This document shows, one piece after another, positions 1 to 11,921 of a DNA stretch of 64,000 nt. Made by a program: the position numbers and the translations under genes. Origin of the DNA: Macropodus opercularis (taxonomy: Eukaryota > Chordata > Actinopteri > Anabantiformes > Osphronemidae); NCBI GenBank assembly GCA_030770545.1, contig CM061098.1, forward strand, positions 10,833,001 through 10,897,000, written 5' to 3'. The notes beneath the pieces were generated by a model, which was not told the origin of the DNA, did no database searches, and was given only the letters and a program-made list of their open reading frames with translations. Within the stretch, counting starts at the first letter, position 1; each line of letters begins with the position of its first letter.

Positions 1-3000
1 TCTGCTGGTCACCCACCTGGAGACAAGACATACAAACAGGCAGTTACCATTAAATGCCTTAATGGTGAAATTCTCCATTTAAATGTAACACATCTTGCTG
101 CCACTCACATGCTCAGGCTGCCTTGTTTGTGTTTTATACCTATGAACAGGAAGCGTGAAGATGACATTAAGGAGAAAACTGTTGGGCCTCTGTAAGAACG
201 TCATGAGTAATAAAAATCATTAGTATACTCACGTCGAAGTTGCCATGTCATCGCTATGGCGATAATAATCACCACCAGCACCACAGGCACCGCGATAACA
301 GCTGGGTGATGGCCACGACTCTCCTCATATCTCATCTAGCAGAGAAAGTTAATGTTGAAATTGTTGTATTGTGAAATTAAAGCTGCTTTAACAGGTTTGT
401 GTCAAGCGAAGGCAGGAACCCTTTTGAATGTGCAGAGAGGAATTATGAAGCTCTTAGAGTGATGTTTCACTCCTTCAGTTGTTTTGTGGCCACTAGGAGG
501 CTGTTGGTTTCATGAAACATGAAACACGAAAATAATTTTGAAAATGAATTCAGAGAGTATTTCATGCTATTTTATTCCACCACAGTTGACACCTAAAGAG
601 ACATTATGGATAATTAAATAGTACATAAAACTGATGAAGCTGCAATAATTTACTTATCAATTAGTTCAGAAAATGACTAAATGAATCAGTTTCTGCTGTA
701 TTTTAACATCGCTGAATAATTTGGGGTTGTGTAGCCGTAAAACTATCATGGTACAGTACAACATTATTAAATTATTAAATCTTTTGTTACAAGCGTAACA
801 GGGTCATTTTGGTCATTATTTATTAATCTTACTTTTTTACCTTTTTTTTAACGAGAATTGTAGCGAGCAACTCTTATTAGCACATTTTCTGAACAACGCC
901 CCTCCTACTTACAGCAGCACTGGTGGCCGTTGGTGCGGTGGTGACGCTGGGGTGACCTGTCAGACACAAGCAAAATGAGATAACAGGAAGTGCTGCTGCT
1001 AAACAAAACAAAAATCTGTAGGAATCTATACAGAATCTAGAGCTATAATATCCAGCTGAACGTTTAGGACACGTGAAGTGTGTTGGTGGCTGCTCCAAGA
1101 ACCGTGTTTGTATTTTGATGAAGTTAAACGTTTTTGAAATTATGTGGCCACTAATTCTGCTTTTTCTGTAAACAACAATAAATTATTAAAAACCCATTTT
1201 GTTTTCTCTTAATGTAATGCACTGCAGTACGGCTCCACCTCCCTGCCCTCAACACTACACATATAGAAGGTTTATCACCTTTGCGACAGCTTCAACTTCA
1301 AACAGAGAGAGTATAACCTTGAAAACGTAGAGTGAATGGCAGAGTTGACATATTGTATTAAATTAAACGGAGAATTGAAAACCTTAAAAACAGTTCTAAT
1401 AAGGAAACACAAGACCTGCTTCTCCAGTAGTGATGGTGAGGACATTACTGGAGTTACTGGTGCCCAGACTGTTCCTGGCAAACATGCGAATGTTGTACGT
1501 TGAAGGATTTACTTCTATTATTGTGACATTTGTCTGGTTGGCGCTGAAGTCTACAACTGTCTTTGTTGCGTCCCACGAGGCTGTGGAAAAACGAGACTTT
1601 CCATAATATTAACACTTACGAAACCCCCCAGAGAGACTCTAACTGCTGAAATATGATTTCATTTCCATTATTGAACTCGTGTAAATCTCTTACCATTCAC
1701 TGCTTTATACTCCAGGTAATACCCTGTTATGGGGCTGTCACCTTCAAACCCAGGAAGCCATGAAAGGGAAATGGTATTTTGTTTGATTTCCTTCAGCTGG
1801 AGCACTGGGGGATCTGGACCCACTAGTAGGTAAACAGTTAGAAATACATTTAGCAGAGCAAAAACGGTTTGATTCTGACAGTTCATCACGTCTGACTCTG
1901 ACCTGAACTGAAATCAGTTGTGCTTTGTTCCCAGGCGGTTGAAGTCGTAACGGTCTCGGCTGCCGACGTTGTGTGATCCACGGACATAGTAAACCCGTGC
2001 GTCCAGACTGTAGCAGCAGGAGAAGAGGCTCTAACAGCTGTTGTTGTTGTTGAGGTTGGGTGAACTTGAAACAGAGTGAAATACAATCCACATAAAGCGC
2101 TTGATATTACACAAGTGATACAATTCATTCTCGTGTTTCCCTCCAGTAGCTGACCTTCGTCCAGAGTGGAGCAGAGCGGCGCCGTGGAGGCAGGTCCTGC
2201 TCCTGCGTTTGTTTTGGCCTGTATAATCACTCCGTAGTTGGTGGAAGGCTTCAGGTTGGTCAGGGTGATGCTCTCCGTCTCCTTTGTGGCCATCACACTT
2301 CGATGCTGCCACTTCTTAAACTCTCTGCCTTCGAGGTCGTACTCTCTGTAATGAATGCTGTAACTCTGCAGAAGCCCGTTTCTGAGCTCAGCACTCGGAG
2401 GCTGGTGAAACGAAAACAATACTTACTGAAGTGTAAGAATACACAATACTAAGATTCATAGATGAGACCTTACCTTCCAAGTTACTCTGATACTGTGGGA
2501 AGTCAGGGCCTCCAGCTGCATATCCAGTGGAGGACCCTCTGGTGCTTCAGGAGAAAAGTTTCAAAACACTGAATTTTACTGTTGCAATAACTGCAATTAT
2601 TTCAGAGGAGTAATGAATTTACCCGATTCTTTTGTTGTGACCGTCAGAATGTTGCTGACTGAGCTCATGCCAACACTGTTGATAGCAAACATACGAATGT
2701 TGTAGGTTTGGGCCGGATGCAAATCTACTAACGTCACCTGAGTCAGTGCAGGGTTCGAGATTCCGGTTCTTGCTGCGGTTTCCCAGGGTGCTGTGCAACC
2801 GCAAATTAAACAGAAAGTCATTAGATGCCAAGTTTGCTCATGAGATTGTTGATTTGCTTGCACTCACCCTGCTTGTTTTTGAGATCAACCGTGTAAGATG
2901 TAATGGGTCTGCCACCGTCAAACCCAGGGGTCCAACGAACGGTGATGGTCCGCTCCCTCACCTCTCTCGTCTCAATCGTCAGGGGCTGAGGTCGTGCTAA

Positions 3001-3575
3001 AACCACACAACGCTAATCATCTGCGATGCCACCTCAGCAGTGAGACTAAGGTGCTTCGTCTCTGCTCCTTGATTCATCCACGTGGGTCTCACCTGCCACC
3101 ACTGTGAGAGTCTCCTCGTGTTTGTGATCATTAAACCAGCCTGGGATATCCACACGGCAGCCGTACACTCCAGAGTCGCTCTCCTGCACCTGCCTGATGG
3201 TCAGCGACACGTCACCCGTGGCCAGGTCCCCCATGAGCAGGTAACGCTCCGACAGACGACTGATCACCGATGTCCCATCTGACTTGATCACCTCGTCGGC
3301 GCAGCCTCTGCTGGGGATGTTTCCCCGGCCCCAGCACACAGAAAGCCTGCCATAGCGGTTTGCATCATAGCTGCATTGTAAAGTAGCATCAGTTCCCACC
3401 GTGGCTATGGTGCCTTCTGAACGCACACAACCTGAAACAAGAGCAGGACGGTCACGATAGACACAAGAGACATTTGACAAAGCACATCAACGTAGATGAA
3501 AAGCAGCATCACAGCTGTCTTACCGAGCAGGAGACAAAAGATGAAACTTTGGCAAAAAGCAAACAGAATAATCAT
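1..3575 (-). CDS. TIM-type IgV receptor with three DSCAM-like FN3 domains, mucin-like segments and TM (3' end outside window)
   Basis: Predicted type I membrane receptor. Coding exons, 5' to 3' on the minus strand: 3575-3524, 3431-3093, 2996-2868, 2790-2623, 2544-2474, 2401-2155, 2064-1903, 1822-1694, 1580-1416, 956-913, 335-233, 139-109, 16-1 (continues). All introns are GT-AG and phases agree, giving 552 residues so far. Residues 1-18 form a hydrophobic signal peptide. Residues 19-130 are a TIM-family IgV domain with Cys37, Cys50 (CWGRG), Cys61, Cys109 and the WFND ligand-loop motif at 116-119. FN3-1 is 131-229 and FN3-2 is 230-335. A Thr/Ser-rich segment (336-389) precedes FN3-3 (390-487); 488-502 is a second mucin-like piece. 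The membrane segment is about 514-530, then a basic RR. The IgV match is firm from family motifs. The FN3 resemblance to DSCAM (PGFDGGRPIT; YNIRMFAINSVG; GVIIQAKTNAGAGP) is from memory. Exons 12-13 are the least certain. Probably an immune or phagocytic receptor; function is inferred. Confidence 0.82.
1903..2064 (-). other. Mucin-like exon between FN3-2 and FN3-3
   Basis: This is exon 7 of the TIM-FN3 gene: 162 nt, phase 1 at both ends. It encodes about 54 residues, of which roughly half are Thr, Ser or Ala, including a run of four Thr after HPTS. That composition suits dense O-glycosylation, as in the mucin stalk of TIM proteins. The Thr run is encoded by a short trinucleotide repeat (plus-strand GTT repeat near 2040-2052). 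The donor is GTCAGA, weaker than the usual GTAAGT/GTGAGT. Confidence 0.7.
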
Positions 3576-6299
3576 GTTCAAAGCGTGGTGTTTACTGAGT
3601 CACTTCACCTGCTGATCAACACTGAGCCAAGCCAGGGAGCAGTTTGAGCTTTGAAATCTTTCCAAATCACATGATGCTGTCCTTGATATGCTCACACAAA
3701 CAACTTCTGCTGGAAGAAGAGGAATGCAGAAAAGAGCTGTTTCCTTTTCTGTGGTTTTGGTTCCTTAACTGAGAAGCAGCACAATGTTGCATTTTGATGA
3801 TTAGACAGAGACGATCAAGGTTATCAGCACACTGCGTTCACCCCGGTGCGACGGGTCATTGTTCTTAGTGGTGCTGTATAAAGAAAGAAACACGTCTTAG
3901 TCAGTCAAACGTTTTGGCTTCTACTTTAAGTAGAAGATGCTGTGAAAGCAGCTAAACATTCAACTGGAAAATGTGAAACTAAAACTATGAACAGGCAAAA
4001 AGCAGATGTTGAGAAAAGCAGTTAATGGTCATCAGCATCTGAGAACAATCAAAGGTTAGTTTGGCCAGTTATGTCGAGCACGTACATTTATCCAACGTCC
4101 ACACAAACATCCTGATGCAAGTTCGGTTTACTCAAGGTCTCCGCACTATAGTGTGTTTTACTGCTGAGCAAACATCTGGGTCTGCTGCAAGTTTAGATAC
4201 TTCCTCTTTGATTCTGCCCCATAGCACAGGGCAGTCGATACGTACAACAAACAAACATCATTTCTGTACATTTTATCCATTGACTCCAAAAAATAAATCA
4301 CACAATTTTTTCTAATTTCAAACATTTGCAAAAAATCACCAAGGATGTTTACAGTAGTTTATATACAGTAGTAGGATGTGAAAACCACCATGAGAACAGG
4401 ATGAGAAACAAAAGAAGAGCAACTTTCACTTTCTTCAACAGAAGTATGACTGATCACAAGATATTCTATGTGTGTGCGAGTGTGATGTGCAGTGGGAGGA
4501 AATCGTGTCCACAAATATAAACAACATATTTGTGTGTTGGTTCTCAGCCATGGAGTAACTGACCCGACATCAACTATCTTTTTGACTTCGCTGAGAAACG
4601 TGAAGCGGCTGCTGCTGCATGTTGCATTTTTTAAACTGATTAGAAGCTCAGAGGTCAGCAGCGATCGCGAGTACTGCAGGACAGTTTGTGTTTGTAAGGA
4701 CGGCCAGTGCTCGAGCCTTCAGACACGTGAATCCTTGAGCAAATCTTGCCAGATTCTTGCTGGAATGTGGTGAAATGAAGTTACACAGTGTTCCTCCAAC
4801 TATTACAAATGCCCAGAATGAACCACTGTAAATTCCTGTAGCAGAAGGAAATAAGACCCTTAAACAAATTATAATCTGTTGTAAAGTTATGGAAAATAAG
4901 GAGCAAAGCTTTGGGTTTTCCTGCAGCCTCATCATGGACTAAAACAGCTTAATTATCACAGCAAAATTATTTAATATTAACAATATGTCAAAATAAAATT
5001 AATAAAAGTATTGTTTACTGTATTGTGTTTAATGAATACATTTTTACATTATCTTTGTGAGTTTCTATTCATTCATTTTTTTAATTTGACTCTCCTTCTT
5101 TTATTTGACCACTTCTAATGGTGTTGGAGCAGGAACTAAAATATCTCCAAACTTTGTTAACTCCAGTTAGCAATGACACCAAGTGAAGCCTTGTGTCCGG
5201 TGGCAGGGTGAACAAGCCACCGTTCATTAATCTTCAAAAACAAAACTGGTGGTGTTGACCATCTGGTCAGCAGTGAGATTCAAGGTGATTTACTACATGT
5301 ATTGAGGCAGATGTAGTCAAAACCGTACATTCCTTCATTTAATTTTACTTTGTGCTTTTGAGAAAGTACCAGTTTACACAGGATTGCAACCAAACTAGAG
5401 AAACGTGTGTTCAAACCTTGCAGCTGGTTTACTCTCATCAGTGACACAAATAAACACAGTCACAGGCTCATTTCCCAGCATGCCCTCATTAAATACCTCT
5501 TCAGCTTTACTTTCACGCTGTCTGCGTCAGCTGATGGAAACACGCGTCCAGAACCAGTTTAAAGATACATCCGCCAATAAAACCGCAACAGAAACCGCTT
5601 TCACGGGACATAAAACATGTCCACGGTTTTCTAACTATACATTTCAGACATTACATCTAACTTTCTTTAAAACACAGAAGGAAGAGTCTCTACACATCCA
5701 CCACATCACATCTTATTAGCATCCAGTGCAGCAGTAATAATGTCGTAGTCCAGTAGGTGGCATCATGTGCACAAACATAAACCAAACACTTTTGAAAGCA
5801 ATTTTGCCATGAAATCAAAAGGGCAAAAATCCAAAGCAGATTAATCTGCAGCTCTTCTTTTTGTGCATCTTCTGACCCACATTAATCCTTTATTGCAATC
5901 TCAGAGCAGTGGGCGCTATAAGCTGTGATCTCATTGGGTTTCATTGTCAAATCCATTAATGATGTCTCTGTATGAGGTATGATTCATTGCATTGCATGAA
6001 TAGGCCACAGTGAACCTCATTTTATTGAGCTAAAGATCTTTATTCTCACTGGTGAATTAGATTATAGTTACCAATTGTGTTGGTTTGGTTCTGTCCTGTC
6101 TTTTTCTCTTGGGGAGAGAGCAGCTGTCACAAGGCAAAGTCATTTCCCAGTGCGATTAATAAAGTTCATTGACTTTTGAACATGGAATGATTTGAAGATG
6201 TCTTCCTAAAGCTGAGGACATGGAAAACACGAGCACAAGCAAGCAGACACATCTTCAGCCTGAAATCCTGAAACACCTTCGCTTTCATACAGCTCTTCA
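3576..6299. other. Intergenic spacer between the two TIM-like genes
   Basis: About 2.7 kb, AT-rich, separating the 3' end of the upstream TIM-like gene from the start codon of the TIM-FN3 gene. It should hold the promoter of the TIM-FN3 gene (just right of 3575) and the 3' UTR of the upstream gene (just left of 6300). Short open frames are present but none has family motifs or good flanking splice sites. I see no other feature. Confidence 0.6.
6021..6044 (-). terminator. Candidate polyadenylation signals of the short TIM-like gene
   Basis: Two AATAAA hexamers on the minus strand (plus-strand tttatt at 6021-6026 and 6039-6044) lie about 260-280 nt beyond the stop codon at 6300-6302. Either would give a short, ordinary 3' UTR. 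Assigned from the motif and distance only. Confidence 0.4.
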
Positions 6300-7796
6300 T
6301 CACTCAGGCATTGGGACACTTTCATAAATGTTCTCAGCAGTGGAAGTGCTGGGACGTTGAAGTGACATCTGTTGCTTAAACCTCCTCCCTGTTCGAAAGA
6401 AATGGAAATAATAAATATGAATTTCTGTCTAGAAAAGGCAAAGGGAAGAACTAGTCAGTTTTCAATCAACACTTACACAAAACAGAAATGATTATTATTA
6501 TAGTGATGATGAAAATGATTCCCATCTTGCAGATGCTGTTCACTTCCACAAAGGCAATGGATTTGTCCTGCAAAGAAAATATTGTTATAATTATATACAT
6601 TTGTATTTTAAATTAAACATGTGATGCTAATGTGTTTTTGTCAGCTTTAAGCCTGTCATGTTAAAAACAGTAGATACTGTTTTTCTTTTTTCTTCAGGTA
6701 TTTTTATCTTTCATTACAAAATACGTTATTTCAGACAGGCCAGAAATATTCCTGGAGCCAACTAACATGTGAACTAAGGTATCAAGCATCATTCTGTTGG
6801 AAATGAGCTGAATCAAACCTCAGATGTTACTCTTTCAAGTGCGATTTGTCTCGGATGCGCATCTTCTGGACTCTGAGATGTTGATGTTTCTGTAAAGAGA
6901 TGAAACCATGGCTTACTATCAAGAATTTAAAGGGTTCATGCTTAAAATTAAATGCAGGCAAATGCCAGATGGTAGATACGTACATGTGTAGGGTGCACAT
7001 ACAGCATGTGTACATTTACACTACTTATTGGAGCTGCTTTACAGCTACCAATACTTTGAGTCTACTATCAGACATCATGAAGCAGCTGTTCTATGACATT
7101 CAGACTCATTCAGATTATCGTCATGCATGCATTCACTTTTTTCAGTCTCCTACCAGTGAAAGCTGCATCGTCCTGGTTAACAACCTGTTCCACCGGAGCT
7201 GGTAAAAAAAAAGAATCAAAATATATGGAGTTGACTTTGAGAACACCACAGACTGCATGAAAACACTTCTCTAGGGCAGTACCTTCCTGCATGAGCAGGT
7301 GTGTGTTGAGCTTATAGTCATTGAACCACCCGGGGATCTCGACCCTGCAGCCGTACATGCCAGCATCGCTCCGCTGAGCATTCAGGATGGTCAGCGACGC
7401 GTCTCCCGCCGTCTCCCCCAGCAGCTGGTACTTGGCGGCCTGCCTGAACTGCACGGCTCCATCCTTTGAGGAGAGGATGGTGTTGGAGCACTTGGAGCTG
7501 GGCACCGGACCTCGTCCCCAGCAGAAACTCAGAACGCCCTGAGTTTGGGTGCTGTACTTACAGGACAAGGTGACATTGTGCCCGACGAGACCAACGACGC
7601 TGACGGCGCCGGAGCATCCTGCGAAGGTCAGTCATTGATCAAACGTGACAAACTGATGCTATTCTGAAATGTGAAGGCCGTGACTAAAGAAGCCTCCTCC
7701 CACAAACAGACTGCAAATACCAATAAACAAGGCAGCGCATAATATCGACTTACCTTGGGTCAGGATTGAGAGTAAAAAATACCAAAGACCACGCAT
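6300..7796 (-). CDS. Short TIM/HAVCR-like IgV membrane receptor, 220 aa
   Basis: Exons on the minus strand: 7796-7754, 7618-7283, 7198-7154, 6889-6831, 6567-6477, 6388-6300. All are GT-AG with phases 1,1,1,0,1, and the total is 663 nt. Residues 1-15 are a signal peptide (MRGLWYFLLSILTQ). Residues 16-126 are a TIM IgV domain with Cys34, Cys47 (FCWGRG), Cys58, Cys105 in YGCRVE, and WFND at 112-115. Residues 127-175 are a short stalk with few Ser/Thr, so the mucin domain is almost absent. Residues 176-191 are a very Ile-rich membrane segment. The tail of about 29 residues starts WRRFK and contains ENIYESVPMPE at its end, a single tyrosine that could be phosphorylated and bind SH2 domains. In TIM proteins the WFND loop binds phosphatidylserine with a metal ion; activity here is inferred. 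An upstream in-frame ATG would add 33 residues before the signal peptide, so I chose the ATG at 7796. Confidence 0.85.
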
Positions 7797-10700
7797 GTGT
7801 GGGCTGTTGTATAATGATGTCCTGAGGTAAGGATGAGATGATTTTCTCCACTCTCGCACTCCAGGACGGAGGGTTTTCACACACTGATGTTTCAACTACC
7901 CTTTTTAATTGAGGAAGCACATGACTGGCAATGTGTTAGGACATAAATGTGAAATGAGCTCACTCCTACAATAAACTGGCTTATCTGCAGTTCTAAACAT
8001 ACTCTGAGCCCATCGCTGACCATACTCTGCCCATCTATCCCTTACCAGTTGTAGTTGAACCGCAACTTAATAAAAACGAATGATCTGGACAAACTCCCAT
8101 TAATGTACACATAGAGTGATTTATCAAAGGGTTAAGAGGAAGATGAAACATCCAAACACAGATGACACAACAGGAAATAGGGTTGAGTAAGTGGCACTTG
8201 CACAACCAGTCTGGAAAAATAATCCGTCCTTCTTTAGAAACAAATATTTATAAATATAACAGTTCTGTTGTTTTGAGAAATGTTTTCTTCAGGGCTACAG
8301 TAGTTTTACATGATCGTGAGTTTACACAACTACTAAAACTGCCCTAAAGCAACTCAACATGCAGCCATGTGATGAACTGGCACCATGTTCACAGTTTAAC
8401 CCGCCTCTTGATCAATATCAGCTAATTGGCCTTAAAACCAGCAGCTAATGGATTGTTGTAACACGACTTTACTAATGGAAATATAAATATTGTTTATGCG
8501 AAGACAGCAGCCTAAAGGAAACGTTTGGTCCCGTCTCCACCTCTACGGTGCTCATATATCACTGTCCTCCCTCAGTGATATCACGTCATGTGTCATTTCT
8601 CTAAGCTGTCAGACTGTTCAGATCAACCAACATAATGAAACCGTACCCTTTCTCTGGACAGATTTCCAAATGTGAGTGCACTCGGAATTTGGATAATGAG
8701 GTTTCCTACTGTAGTTGTATTCCAGCTGGATAAAACAGACTCAGAAACTTATCACACGCTGCAAATGCTCTCACTGCTGTTGTATTTATCGTGACATTAA
8801 AGATTAGCCTTTATTGGATGAACTGCATCAGTGTTTACAGAATAAAAGCACTGATCCCCCCATAAAGCCTCCATTTACTTGTTGTATTATCTAATAGAAA
8901 AGGTTTTGTTTGGATTTTCAACTTGGGTTCACGTTGGAGTTATTATAAATCGTCCCTACGTAGAAGGATTAAAAATAGCAGTGAGAGCAGTGGATGACAA
9001 CAGTTCTGATCTAAGGCCAAAGTGTCAGCACCAGCAGTCTGATAAAAGCATGACGCTAATGAAAAGGAGAAGTGAGACTGCAGAGCTGTGTCTGTCCCTT
9101 TCCGGGAAGTCAAAATAATGGTCAGCTTCGTTTTTTTACAAACTGGAACTAAAGCACAGAGACGCTGATGTGTGGTCACCAATACATTTTAAGAGCTGAA
9201 TAATTACAAATCATCAGCATCATTAATCAATATGAGGGCTTAGATGATCCATCACCAGCGGGCAGATGACAGAAAACATAGATTTGTAATATCGTTGACA
9301 CAAGAGGATCAATTGTTAGAGCAGCGTGGGATAAACTAAAGATACTGCCCTGCTATATAATGGAAAAACTGTGATATTTCACACTAAAGGGAATAATCTG
9401 AGAAATTATATTCTGATGTTTAAAGGTAAAGGCTGTAAAACCACCTGCACCACAGGGACAACGATCTGATGTCCCTGTGACGACAGCTGCAAAAGTTATA
9501 AGGATGTTTATGGTCAATGGGGCTTTGGCCAAGTTTGTTTTACATGGCACCGAAGGGAACAGTGCAAATGCTCGACAAAGATCCAAGGACGCAACACGCA
9601 CACAATGACTAACTAAATGCTGGAGAGTAATAGAGGAACTGAAGCAGGCGATAAACGCGTGAAGAAGACTCGCTGTCTAAAGTTTGCAAATGTTATGTTG
9701 TAGATGAATTTGTTGCATTTTCTGCGTTGAACAGAATAATCTAAAGCCATTATTATTCTTTATTAATGAGAAAATTCATCTATTCAACTCATTTATATCA
9801 CGACGAGACCTGAAGTTAAATATTTGGCCTTTGTACGATGGAAAAAAGAGGTGCATACTGCAAAACACCTGTGAAGTGTGAAGTGACGTGATTTATTTAT
9901 TCATTTATTCAGCACTTGATGCCATGCTAAATTCTTTATGTGGCAGTGTTGCTGAAATATTGTGGAGACGGGTCTCCAGTGTCCTCTGCTGACCTCTGCT
10001 GACAGCTTGTTTTTACCTCCTCCCTGTCAACGCTCTCAGGGAAACAACATAATAAACCTGAGCGTCCAGAGTAAATATTATCAGTCTAAATATTGTTCTT
10101 ATCGGTTTGTCCCGTTTCCATTCAACAGTCAACATTCGTCTTTGTATTTTTTTTTTTCACATGACCACTTCATGGTCTTAATTATGTTTATTATTATAAT
10201 AACCATCACAGCAAAGCAAAGCTGCTCTAGCTATGATCTTTATCTCATCGCCGTCACTTTATGGAGGATTTAAACTTACTGTACATACATGACTTACTGG
10301 ATGATGTGCACATGCTCCCACACTGTGTTTTACTCCGAATGGCCAACGTTGTGTTTACTCCTGTCTGTGATGCAGACAGACCATGTAGAGTCAGTAGCAG
10401 CAACCCAACGTCCCCACCCATCCGTCATCATGAAGGAAAAATCACTACTGTGTCAGCTACACAGAGAGGTCTAACATTTTAATGGAGAATGATGCAGCGA
10501 TAATGTAAACAGTTACTTCAGGGGCAGGCATCAGCATCTGGACTATAAATGTAAACGTTCATTGCACATGGACATGACGAATGGTTCAGAGTTTGGTGGA
10601 TTCATGTAGGACAATCGAGTGAGCATAAACAAACATGTAGAGTAGGTTTCTTTGTTTTCAATCATCCACTTCCTCTCAGTCCATTTCTTCCTCACTTCCT

Positions 10701-11905
10701 CTCCACTGCTCTAATCCGTGTGTATGTGCACAATTCATGCATGACAGATTTACGGCTGCCGCTCCCGGCGTCTGTACGAGTCCCAGCCCTTTCCCCACTT
10801 AATTTCCACCCTGGTCCCTTCTGGGAGTGCGTCTCAACGTCCCCCCTCCTCTCTCCTATTAATATCCCACTAGGGAGACCAAAGCTCATGGGGAGTTTGG
10901 GAGCGGAAACGCCTCCCAAGCACTTGTGCAAGACACAGCACTGGATGTGAGGGAGGGAAATAAAGAAGAGGGACAGAGAAGCCATTTTCTGTCCAAAAGT
11001 GTGAAAAGAGGATTAGTGAGTATGAGAACAAGAAGGAAACAGGATGGAAGCAGATGAACAGTAGGTGGAGAAGATGACTGTGTGTACTTCATGTGATTTT
11101 ACTACATATTCCTAATATTTGTTTCCGTCTCCATCTCCTCCCACCCAGCGTTACTGACACATACAGTAGCAACAGAGTTTTCCCACAACCACTGGGCATG
11201 AATATGGTTCTGGGATAATGACTCTACCTCAAGAGTGAGGAAGAGAGATTCTGCCCAACACAGTCAGTCCTGAACGTAGGATTCTCATGAGTTACGCTTT
11301 TTCTGTACAATTAGACTTGGAAAAATGTGCAAAACATAAACATGCCCTTAAAATAAAGATGATTAGGGATGAACAGCAGAGAAGAAGCTCTTCTGACCCA
11401 AGGTTGATCCAGATCCAACTACGTCTGTCCGCTGGGAAACAAAGTCCTTTTTTCATTTCTCACATGGCCTGGCCACCCCTGATACCAACGCAGAACAGAG
11501 AGATGCTGAGAAAACCATGAGAGGACATTAGGCAGGGGACCAGTATGGGAAAGACTGTCCTGAGTCATCTAAAACACTTGGGCAATTTAGTTTTTACAGG
11601 TTTTAAATATTTCCCTGTAAACAAGTTTTAAAAACGTCTTTGTGGCACCAACACTGACGTCAACTGACAGCTACACAAACTGACATAGTCAGGGACAAAC
11701 AAGTGCAGGGTAGAGGTTTAGGCGCTTGTTGGCTGAACTCCCCAGCTTCTATCGGTGTTTTTGTTCCTGACGGTGCATCTGAGCGGACAAAGCCTGACTA
11801 AGCCACAATAGTGTGCATCAGCCCAAGGCCACGAGTCCTCAGGGCTAAACACAGCAGGAGTCAAGGTTCATGAGAAAACCGGTGTTTTCTCTGTGTCCTC
11901 GCGTT

Positions 11906-11921
11906 CACACACACACACACA
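11906..11921. repeat. (CA)n microsatellite
   Basis: Short uninterrupted CA run followed by ATACATACA. Similar short CA tracts occur at 25889-25902, 34321-34332 and 38488-38512. They are typical of fish intergenic DNA and have no evident function. Confidence 0.8.
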
